Part shown: positions 1-7,300 of the stretch, one piece after another
How positions within the stretch are numbered: position 1 is the first letter of the stretch
Layout: every line of letters begins with the position of its first letter
Assembly (NCBI GenBank): GCA_002727735.1
Contig: PBXW01000010.1
Coordinates: 4,860 to 14,599 of the forward strand
DNA length: 9,740 nucleotides
DNA from: Crocinitomicaceae bacterium
GTDB lineage: Bacteria; Bacteroidota; Bacteroidia; Flavobacteriales_D; Parvicellaceae
Direction of reading: 5' to 3'
Made by a program: the position numbers and the translations under genes
Notes under the pieces: generated by a model
What the model saw: only the letters and a program-made list of their open reading frames with translations
Told to the model about the DNA's origin: nothing
The model's database searches: none

Positions 1-496
1 TATGAAAGTTGAAAAATATAGTCCTAAAACAAAAATTTATAAGGAGAGATATAGGCTTAAAGCTCCAATGTCTCCACATGAAGCTGCAAATTTAGAAGAC
101 ATAAATATAAAATTGAATGACTTTAACTTGCCAGTTAAAAAAAACCTTATTGTTGAAGGTGCTGGGGGTGTAATGGTCCCCTTAAATTATGATGGAGACA
201 TGATTATTGACCTGGCTAAAAGGTTCAACACAAGGGTAATAGTTGTATTTAAAAATTATTTGGGTAGTATTAATCATACCATTCTTACTATAGAACAAAT
301 TAAATCATATGATTTATGTCTTTTGGGTTTAATTGTTGTTGGTGATGAGGTTCAATCTTCTGAGAAAATAATACAAGACGCAACACAAACTAAGATTTTA
401 GCTAGAATTCCCAAAGTGGACAAGATTGAGAATAATTGGATTGAATCACAAGGTAAAGTTCTTAAACAAAGTTTAATGGAATATATTCCAGTATGA
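1..496 (+). CDS. bioD: Dethiobiotin synthetase BioD, C-terminal part (5' end off window)
   Basis: BioD carboxylates 7,8-diaminopelargonate and closes the ureido ring with ATP, giving dethiobiotin, the penultimate step of biotin synthesis in the cytoplasm. Counting from the first in-window Met (base 2), visible family motifs are APMSPHEAA (21-29, matching the E. coli PTSPH segment that binds substrate), VEGAGG (51-56, the conserved acidic loop) and LGSINHTILT (87-96, the GCINHALLT-type segment), then the ARIPKV strand near the end. The N-terminal P-loop (GTDTxVGKT) and active-site Lys are absent. In E. coli the SPH motif lies near residue 80 but here at 24, so about 55-60 residues lie upstream and the Met at base 2 is internal rather than the start. 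Base 1 belongs to the preceding codon. The stop overlaps the bioA start as ATGA (493-496), implying one operon and coupled translation. Identity is secure; only the 5' end is missing. Confidence 0.93.
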   Translation, partial: MKVEKYSPKTKIYKERYRLKAPMSPHEAANLEDINIKLNDFNLPVKKNLIVEGAGGVMVPLNYDGDMIIDLAKRFNTRVIVVFKNYLGSINHTILTIEQIKSYDLCLLGLIVVGDEVQSSEKIIQDATQTKILARIPKVDKIENNWIESQGKVLKQSLMEYIPV

Positions 497-1767
497 ATTT
501 AAAAGAGAAAGATAGATTATATGTATGGCACCCATTTGATCAAATGAAAGGGGCAAATATATTACCTATTATTAGGGGAGAAGGTGCTTATGTTTTTGAT
601 GAAAAAAATAAGCGATACATAGATGGTTTTTCAAGTTGGTGGGTAAATGGACACGGTCATTGTAATAGTTACATAAGAGAAAAAGTTCATGATCAAATGA
701 CAAAATTAGAACATGTAGCTTTCGGAGGTTTTACACATGCACCTGCAGTAGAATTAGCAGAAAAAATAGTGCATCATACACCAGAAAACATAACAAAAGT
801 TTTTTTCTCTGATAATGGTTCAACCGCAAATGAGGTAGCTATTAAGATGTCTATGCAATATTGGGCTAACAAGGGTGAAAAACGAAATCGATTTATAGCA
901 TTTGAAGGAGGTTATCATGGGGACACTTTTGGAAGTATGTGTGTTACAGCCAGAGGTGGATTTAATGAGCCATTTGAGCATTTTATGTTTGATGTAGATT
1001 TTATACCCCTTCCTAATGAATCAAATAAAGATGAAGTTTTTTCAACCTTTAAAAAATTAATTCAAGGAAATGATGTGTGTGCTTTTATTTTTGAACCGCT
1101 TGTTCAAGGAGCTTCAGGAATGAACATGTATGACCATAAAGATTTATCTCATCTAATTAAGATGGCTAAGGATGCTGAAGTTCTTACTATTGCTGATGAA
1201 GTATTTACAGGATTTGGGAGAACAGGTAGTTGGTTTGCATCAGATTTACTATCTGAAAAGCCTAATATGATGTGTTTATCCAAAACAGTAACTGGCGGAT
1301 TTTTACCATTAGGACTTACTGCAGTTGATGATTTAGTTTATGAAGCTTTTTATTCTGATGAACAGCATCATACTTTTCTTCATGGTCATTCTTACACAGG
1401 AAACCCTTTGTGTTGCGCAGCTGCTAACGCATCTTTAGAACTCATGCAAGAAAAAAGTTTCTGGCCCAAAATTTCATCTATTCGGGATCGCGTACAATAT
1501 AATATTCAAAGCATAAGTGACCACAAATTAGTAAGAGATGCTCGCAGTAAAGGTACTATTGGTGCAGTTGAGATAGATAGTGGTGGTAAATCTTCTTACT
1601 TTAATAATTCAGGTAAGTTTATATATAAAAAATTATTAGATAAAGGAGTTATTCTTAGACCGCTTGGAAATGTTTTCCCCATAGTAACTCCATACTGTAT
1701 TTCTAATGAAGATATTGATTACATTTTTCAATCTTTGAAGGAAGTTCTTGATGAAATGATAGCTTAA
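493..1767 (+). CDS. bioA: Adenosylmethionine-8-amino-7-oxononanoate aminotransferase (DAPA synthase)
   Basis: This PLP enzyme transaminates 7-keto-8-aminopelargonate to 7,8-diaminopelargonate, the substrate of BioD encoded just upstream. At 424 residues it is full length for the family. Class III aminotransferase landmarks are in order: WHPF (12-15), SSWW (47-50), SDNGST (106-111, phosphate-binding loop), GGYHGDTFG (139-147), EPLVQGASGM (201-210), ADEVFTGFGRTG (234-245, with PLP-ring Asp235 and Arg243), LSKTVTGG (262-269, Schiff-base Lys264), HGHSYTGNPL (297-306) and RPLG (389-392, with Arg389 matching E. coli Arg391 that binds the substrate carboxylate). Its ATG overlaps the bioD stop (ATGA). 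The 3' end overlaps the convergent gene by 4 bp, leaving no space for an ordinary terminator. One oddity: E. coli Tyr17 is Phe15 here and the 297-304 loop is HGHSYTGN, as I recall for the lysine-using Bacillus enzyme, so the amino donor (SAM or lysine) is not certain. Confidence 0.96.
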   Translation: MNLKEKDRLYVWHPFDQMKGANILPIIRGEGAYVFDEKNKRYIDGFSSWWVNGHGHCNSYIREKVHDQMTKLEHVAFGGFTHAPAVELAEKIVHHTPENITKVFFSDNGSTANEVAIKMSMQYWANKGEKRNRFIAFEGGYHGDTFGSMCVTARGGFNEPFEHFMFDVDFIPLPNESNKDEVFSTFKKLIQGNDVCAFIFEPLVQGASGMNMYDHKDLSHLIKMAKDAEVLTIADEVFTGFGRTGSWFASDLLSEKPNMMCLSKTVTGGFLPLGLTAVDDLVYEAFYSDEQHHTFLHGHSYTGNPLCCAAANASLELMQEKSFWPKISSIRDRVQYNIQSISDHKLVRDARSKGTIGAVEIDSGGKSSYFNNSGKFIYKKLLDKGVILRPLGNVFPIVTPYCISNEDIDYIFQSLKEVLDEMIA

Positions 1768-2546
1768 AGATTATCGTAAACTAACTTGTAATCTAGATTG
1801 TAACTAATTTTTGAAAATTCATTTTCTTCATAGAATAAATGCTTTCCATTTTCAAGCATCGTTTTGGCTTTTGAAGGGTCTTTTTTCTTGTAGTAATTAG
1901 CAAATTCAATTAAAGCAAATCTTAATATAAATTGTTGTGATTTGGTCATGTACTTTAAGCTAAACTTATTATCCTTATATTCTTCTAATTTTGGTTTAAT
2001 AAGTTTAAAGTATTCTTTAGCTGTAGACTTATTTTTAGTGAGGTTACATAACAAAGCATAAAGTAATTTTGCACCATAATCCTCGGGATCCATGTCACAT
2101 GTCTTTTTACAAAGCCCAGTTGCTTTTCCATATGTAGCATCTGTACCTTCCAAAATGTAATTTTCAATGTCTTCTACAATTATCATTTTAAATGCATCAA
2201 TATAATCTTCAGCATCAGATTTAAACTTATATTCTTTGTCTTTTTTTCGGTACTTAGCCGCAAATGATATAGCAGTTTTATAAGCCTTTGGAAAGCTGTT
2301 GGTATATTTATGATCTCTACTCATTTCAAAACTTGCTTTTGAAACATATAGATAAGGAAGAGGATCTTTTTTTGTTTTATCCTTTTCAGTGTATTTCATG
2401 GCTTTATTAAAACATATGTCATACTTCTCATCAACATAGAACAACAAGAGGTCCATATAATCATTGTTTGTTTGGGCATAATACAATTTTGGTGACAGTA
2501 AAACACCGATTAAAAGAATTAATATAAACCTTAACTTAATATTCAC
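1764..2546 (-). CDS. Exported helix-rich (TPR-like) protein, function unknown
   Basis: I do not recognise this 260-residue protein. Residues 1-25 form a signal peptide: Lys4 and Arg6, a hydrophobic run to about residue 17, then KLYYAQ with likely cleavage around Ala24/Gln25. No lipobox Cys is present, so it is probably periplasmic or secreted. The mature part is Lys-rich and almost wholly helical, with spacing like degenerate tetratricopeptide repeats: YLYVSKASFE (65-74) through FAAKYRKK (95-102), YGKATGLCKKTCDMDPEDYG (139-158) into ALLCNLTKNKSTAKEYF (164-180), and FANYYKKKDPSKAKTML (215-231). Such repeats usually mediate protein contacts, but no partner can be inferred here. The start codon is GTG. 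An in-frame TAA lies two codons upstream (2550-2552), the codon between is TTA, and the next Met is residue 31, so GTG is the only start that keeps the signal peptide. The gene is convergent with bioA and divergent from the gene at 2668. Confidence 0.8.
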   Translation of the reverse strand: MNIKLRFILILLIGVLLSPKLYYAQTNNDYMDLLLFYVDEKYDICFNKAMKYTEKDKTKKDPLPYLYVSKASFEMSRDHKYTNSFPKAYKTAISFAAKYRKKDKEYKFKSDAEDYIDAFKMIIVEDIENYILEGTDATYGKATGLCKKTCDMDPEDYGAKLLYALLCNLTKNKSTAKEYFKLIKPKLEEYKDNKFSLKYMTKSQQFILRFALIEFANYYKKKDPSKAKTMLENGKHLFYEENEFSKISYNLDYKLVYDNL

Positions 2547-2655
2547 TAATTATTCAATAACAAGATTTGTGCCTAAAATACAATTTATAAAACAAAAACT
2601 ATTCATACTATATTTTAATGATAAAGTTTCAATTATTTTTTAGCTATTTATATTA

Positions 2656-2663
2656 TAAATTTG
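2656..2663 (+). promoter_or_regulatory. Bacteroidota-type -7 promoter box TAAATTTG
   Basis: TAAATTTG is an exact match to the Bacteroidota sigma factor -7 consensus TAnnTTTG and ends four bases before the ATG at 2668. Initiation a few bases past the box would fall on or next to that ATG, giving a leaderless or nearly leaderless mRNA. I see no TTG/TTTG at the usual 17-23 base distance upstream; TTTC at 2627-2630 is the nearest and its spacing is long. The motif is short and the region very AT-rich, so a chance match is possible. Confidence 0.42.
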
Positions 2664-2667
2664 CATC

Positions 2668-3228
2668 ATGAAATGGATAGGCAACCATATTTCTTATAAA
2701 CATCATGATGACTATTTGACTATTATAATTTCTGGAAAGACCGACTCATGGAAGGTAAACCTAATTTTGTTATGGTTGATAGCGTGGCTATGTATAGGTT
2801 TTTCAATGCTTTATTATAGTTTTTTCTCAAATATATTTGATGGTCAACGTTGGTATGCCATTACATTTATTGCATTTTGGGCCTATTTCCTTTATAGGAT
2901 TACTCGAGTTTATTTGTGGAGAAAATATGGTATGGAATACATCAAAATTGATGCGGATAAGTTTAGTTATAAACGATCCATTTTTGGCTATGGAAAGGCT
3001 AATGAGTTTTTGTCAACAAATATTAAAAAGATTCAACTTGAAGATTTCGATAATAAATCTTTCTCCAAGACTTACAATGAATCTTTTTGGATACTTGGTG
3101 GTGGTGTGATTAAAATAACTAGCATTGATAATCAACTAAATTTGGGAAGTCAATTGAACAGTGTAGACGCTAATAAACTAATAAAGATTATATCTACTTA
3201 TACTAATAAAATAAAATCAAGAACTTAG
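2668..3228 (+). CDS. Small membrane protein: two TM segments plus beta-rich cytosolic domain
   Basis: I do not recognise this 186-residue protein as a named family. After a polar N-terminal segment it has two membrane spans, about 29-53 and 60-83 (rich in Trp, Phe and Tyr). A charged RKYG stretch follows, then a C-terminal domain of about 95 residues with alternating hydrophobic residues: YIKIDADKFSYKRSIFGYG (91-109), IKKIQLEDF (119-127), FWILGGGVIKITSID (140-154) and a final helix ANKLIKIISTY (168-178). Two adjacent spans followed by a small beta domain and closing helix recalls the bacterial PH-like (bPH/DUF304-type) membrane proteins; this is a resemblance only. The start is supported by the -7 box just upstream and by the lack of another Met before residue 47. 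The gene ends inside the convergent CoA-transferase gene (12 bp overlap). It appears monocistronic. Confidence 0.78.
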   Translation: MKWIGNHISYKHHDDYLTIIISGKTDSWKVNLILLWLIAWLCIGFSMLYYSFFSNIFDGQRWYAITFIAFWAYFLYRITRVYLWRKYGMEYIKIDADKFSYKRSIFGYGKANEFLSTNIKKIQLEDFDNKSFSKTYNESFWILGGGVIKITSIDNQLNLGSQLNSVDANKLIKIISTYTNKIKSRT

Positions 3229-4266
3229 TTCAAAAGCATTTGTTTTTATACGCATTGTTTCATGGCCATTTACATCTTCCTTTAATATCATATTTTTAGC
3301 CAACTTACTCTGCAAAACCTCATCAATAGATTTAATTTTTCCTATAGGAATATTGAATAGGTGACATTTACTTAATAAATATTCCGTACTAATATTTTTG
3401 GTTTTTTTATTAATCAATTCCATCAGCTCTAAGCGATTGTTGACCCTACTTTGGTTAGAAATAAAAGAGTTGTTTTTCTCCATTTCTATTATGGAACAAA
3501 ATTTATCAAACTGCAAATCTGTTCCAATAGCCAAAACAAGTTTATCTCCCTCTTTACTTATAATTATGTCTCCATAAGGAGCAATGTTTGGGTGTAATGT
3601 GCCCATTGGCTGAGCTACATGATTAGCCATTAAAAAATTACTGGACTGGTTCATTAACGAAGAAATAGCTGATTCTTCTAAAGTTGTTTTTACTTCATAA
3701 GCTTTTTTTGTTTTATCTCTTTTTAATAAGGCTAAAAGAATTCCTTCTTTTATTTGATGAGCTGCAAGCACATCGATAAGAGCAACTGGAATTTTAGCTG
3801 ATTGGCTTGAAGTTCCAGTCATAGAAAGGAAACCGGTCTCTGCCTGCAATACAATATCAAAAGCTACTCGCTTTGGATTAGATTTGAAACCTCCAATGTG
3901 TGCGTAAATTATAGATGAATTTAATGCTTTGCAGTTTTCAAAAGAAAGTTTAAACTTTTCTGCATCTCCATATTTAAAATTGGTAATAATGATATCACTT
4001 TTTTTGATGTAGCTTTCAAGTGTTTTTCTATCATTTTTATTGGTAAAGTCTAGAAACACGTGCTTCTTTCCATAATTCACAGCACTGAAATAAGCCGATG
4101 TGTTTTGACTTTTTTCAGAGGGTAATTTCCACTTTCTAGTCATATCACCACCAGATAATTTATTTTCTACTTTTATAACATTAGCTCCTAATTCGGAAAA
4201 GAACATGCCTACAGCTGGACCTGCCAAGACATTTGAAAGTTCTAAAATATTGAGGTTCTCTATCAT
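3217..4266 (-). CDS. Family III CoA-transferase (CaiB/BaiF type)
   Basis: Family III enzymes move CoA between acyl-CoA and a free carboxylic acid through an aspartyl-CoA thioester, as interlocked dimers in the cytoplasm. The 349-residue protein opens with the classic LNILELSNVLAGPAVGMFFS (5-24) and GANVIKVE (27-34), followed by GGDMTRKW (39-46). AFDIVLQAETGFLSMTG (135-151) matches the xYDxxxQAxxGxMxxTG segment. The catalytic Asp is most likely Asp165 in PVALIDVLAAH (160-170), and GTLHPNIAPYG (222-232) is the conserved HPxxxPY loop. The related alpha-methylacyl-CoA racemases carry a catalytic His before the Asp at 135-137; here the residue is Phe136, which favours transferase over racemase. 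It is shorter than typical members (about 380-430). No acyl-CoA dehydrogenase, ligase or hydratase gene lies nearby, so the substrate cannot be inferred. It is divergent from the transporter gene across a 69-bp spacer. Confidence 0.88.
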   Translation of the reverse strand: MIENLNILELSNVLAGPAVGMFFSELGANVIKVENKLSGGDMTRKWKLPSEKSQNTSAYFSAVNYGKKHVFLDFTNKNDRKTLESYIKKSDIIITNFKYGDAEKFKLSFENCKALNSSIIYAHIGGFKSNPKRVAFDIVLQAETGFLSMTGTSSQSAKIPVALIDVLAAHQIKEGILLALLKRDKTKKAYEVKTTLEESAISSLMNQSSNFLMANHVAQPMGTLHPNIAPYGDIIISKEGDKLVLAIGTDLQFDKFCSIIEMEKNNSFISNQSRVNNRLELMELINKKTKNISTEYLLSKCHLFNIPIGKIKSIDEVLQSKLAKNMILKEDVNGHETMRIKTNAFELSS

Positions 4267-4283
4267 TTTATTAGATTGAATTA

Positions 4284-4291
4284 CAAAAATA
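4284..4291 (-). promoter_or_regulatory. Bacteroidota-type -7 promoter box TATTTTTG for the CoA-transferase gene
   Basis: Read on the - strand, TATTTTTG matches TAnnTTTG exactly. It ends 17 bases before the ATG at 4266, so initiation would leave a leader of roughly ten bases that ends AATAAA, an A-rich start context typical of this phylum. I could not find a matching -33 TTTG upstream on this strand. No equally good box faces the transporter gene on the + strand of the same spacer. Confidence 0.42.
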
Positions 4292-4335
4292 TTAATTCAT
4301 TTTTAGCATATTTATTCATTCTATGACTTGAATTT

Positions 4336-7300
4336 ATGTCAACCCAAAAAAAATTCGGAACATTTAGTGGTGTTTTAACTCCATCTTTACTTACTATACT
4401 TGGTGTAATCATGTATATGAGATTAGGTAGTGTTGTTGGCTATTCATCAGGAATTTTTCAGGTTGTATTAATTATTGTTTTTTCACACTTAATATCAGTT
4501 ACTACTGGACTAAGTGTATCCTCTATAGCCACCGATAAAAAAATAGATAAAGGTGGTATTTATTATATGTTAACTAGAAGTTTAGGTCTACCAATTGGTG
4601 GAGCAATTGGGTTAACTATATTTTTTGCTACAGCATTTAGTATTGCACTATACCTAATTGGATTTTCCGAAAGTATAATACCTGTACTTGATGATGCTTT
4701 TGGAATTGGTACGGTTTCCATAAACAAACTTAGAATAGTGGGAACTTTTGCTTTGCTTTTAGTTATGGTTGTGGCCTACATTAGTACAAGTTTTGCATTA
4801 AAGATTCAGTATGTAATTTTAGGTTTAATTATCCTATCTCTCGGTTCAATATTTTTAGGTTCATCGGAAGGTTTAAAAGTAGGTGTAGATCGAATTTCAT
4901 CACCTAATTTTTCTGTTTTATTTGGTATTTTTTTTCCAGCAGTAACTGGTTTTACAGCTGGAGTTGCTATGAGTGGTGATTTAAAGAATCCACGAATTTC
5001 AATTCCTTGGGGAACAATGTTGTCCATTGTCATTGGGTTAGTTGTTTACATCACATTAGCTTTTTTCATATACTATAATATTGATGCAGAGATTCTTAGA
5101 ACTAACAATAATGTGCTTATTCAATTTGGTGCTATTCCAATATTAGTTCTTGGCGGGGTTTGGGGAGCTACACTTTCATCTGCACTTGGTGGTATTTTAG
5201 GTGGTCCAAGGATATTACAGGCCATGTCAATAGATCACATTACCCCTAAAATATTTTCTAAAGGTCATGGCGTAAATAATGAGCCAAGAAATGCGTTAAT
5301 TCTCACATTTATTATTGCTGAATTAGGTATTCTTATTGGAGAATTAAATGTTATTGCTGAGTTAGTTGCCATGTTTTATATGGCTGCTTATTTGTTTATT
5401 AATATCTCCTGTTTTTTAGAACAATGGTCTAGTCCCGATTTTAGACCAAAATTTAAGATTCCAATAGCCATTTCATTAGTGGGCGCTGTAGCCACATTTT
5501 TACTCATGATTCAATTGAATTTAGCTGCAACACTTGTAGCTGTGATTGTTATGATGGCTTTTTGGTTTTGGTTATCTAAGAAAGATTTAGTACTTGGAAC
5601 AGGAGATGTTTGGTTTAGTGTTTGGACTTCAATAGTGAAAACAGCATTAAAAAATCTTCAAAAGAAATCAGTACATAAAAGAAACTGGCAACCTAACATT
5701 TTACTTTTCAGTGGAGGTACTCAAAACAGGCCTCATTTAATTGAATTTGGTAAATCCATTATGGGTAGAGGAGGTATGGTATCTAATTTTGATTTAATCG
5801 AAGTGGATTCAGCTTCTACTTTATTTCCAAAGTCACACCAAATTGTTAAGGATGAACAAATTACAGATGATAGTATTTTCCACAGAAGATTGTATTGTCA
5901 AAACATCTTCAAAGGGATTGAAACTATAGCCAATACCTATGGATTTTCAGGGGTAGATCCGAACACCATATTAATGGGTTGGGCTAGGAATACCAAAGAT
6001 CCAAAATGGTTTGGTGAAATGACCAATAAACTAAAAGATTTAGATTATAACATTCTCTATTTAGATTACGATCAAAAAAGAGGATTCGGTAAATATGCTG
6101 AAATTAATATTTGGTGGTCTGAGTTTAATAAACAGAATGAATTGGGGTTGCAGATGGTTAAATTTCTACGCAGTTCAGCAGTTTGGAAAAATGCTTCTTT
6201 AAAGATTTTTTATGTCAATAATGAGCAAATTGATACTGAAGAGGTCTCAATAAAAATTCAATCTATGATTGAGAGGAAAAGGATGAGGGCAGAAATTATT
6301 GTTTTAAATAATGTCATAGAAAACAAAAGCATGAACGATTTGATTAGAACTAGAAGCTATGAGTCTGATTTAATATTAATGGATTTACCACCACTAAAAA
6401 AAGGAAAAGAAAGGGAATTTATTACCGCTTCAAATTTGTTGTTTACATCTATAGGCTCAGCATTATTTATTGAGGCTTCCTCCTCATTTGTTTTAAAGAA
6501 GGAAAATGAGGAAATTATTAATACTGTCGAAAGTCCAAAAAAAGAGGCAGTAGTTAATCAAAAGTCTGAACGTCCCAAAATTATCAAGACATATGATCAA
6601 GAGTTTGATAATATTATGATGCAAATTCAGGAAAAATTCATTGATTTCAACAATCAACTCTCTTCCTCAACCAATGAATTACTTGATGAGTTAACTGCTT
6701 ATTATCAAAAAATATTGGATGCTCATCAGTATAATAGTGATACCATATATCAGCTCTACGACAGTGAATATGTGCTTAAATTAAGTGAAGAAATTGCAGA
6801 AAATTTTAGTGACAATTTAGATGTCTTTTATAACGAATTTTCAAAATTTATTTTTTCGCAGCCAAAATATATTTGGCTTAATCTCCAAAATGATTTTCTG
6901 CTCGACAAAAATTTATCAAAGTTGTTAAACTCAACTTTCGTAAAAAAACATTTGGACAAAGTACGAAATGGTCAACAGGTGAAAATCAAAATTCCATTGA
7001 ATAAACTTTTGGTTTATAGATTTAGGTCTAATTTCATCCCTGACTTTATCAAACTAATTAATGATGTTGGGTTGCTTAATTTAAAATACTTACATCAATT
7101 TAAAATTCACCGGCAAGATGAAGTTCAAAAAGATAATTTGAATAAAATCAAAAGCAATGTTCTAGAACAGTTTAATCAGGCATTAGATATTGCTGTAAGC
7201 AAATTAATTAACGCAATTATTCAGGATTTTGTAACTGGAAATTTAAAGTCTTTAATAGCTGAAAGAGAAGAAGAATTTAATCCAAAAAAATTCAGAAATC

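Noticed and set aside
2..4. ATG at base 2 as the true start of bioD
   Set aside because: A protein starting here would lack the P-loop and active-site Lys essential to BioD. The motif positions show that about 55-60 residues lie upstream of the window.
1786..1813. AT-rich inverted repeat around AATCTAGATT (1790-1799) followed by TAATTTTTG just past the bioA stop, as a bioA terminator
   Set aside because: The stem is almost all A/U with G-U pairs and lies in the coding sequence of the convergent gene. It can equally be read as a direct repeat of TTGTAA, and stability would be too low to call a terminator.
1985..2167. 60-codon - strand frame within the exported-protein gene
   Set aside because: It is out of frame within a longer, well-formed coding sequence with a signal peptide, and has no independent support.
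2573..2580. TATTTTAG on the - strand as a -7 box for the exported-protein gene
   Set aside because: It differs from TAnnTTTG at one position, and the nearest TTTG upstream is only about 12 bases away, too close for a -33 element. Evidence is too weak to list.
2837..3109. 90-codon + strand frame within the small membrane-protein gene
   Set aside because: It is a +1 frame shadow. The main frame has coherent membrane spans and a beta-rich domain.
3221..3240. GAAC-TTA-GTTC hairpin with flanking T-rich DNA at the second convergent junction, as a two-way terminator
   Set aside because: The stem is only 4 bp and does not extend. T-rich DNA is everywhere in this sequence.
4346..4353. Run of eight A near the start of the transporter gene, as a phase-variation tract
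   Set aside because: It encodes part of Gln-Lys-Lys, is short, and such runs are common in a genome this AT-rich. No second frame or alternative start is served by slippage.
4806..5033. 75-codon open frame on the - strand inside the transporter gene
   Set aside because: It lies antisense to conserved membrane spans of the SLC12 domain, has no promoter or recognisable protein features, and is a shadow of that gene.
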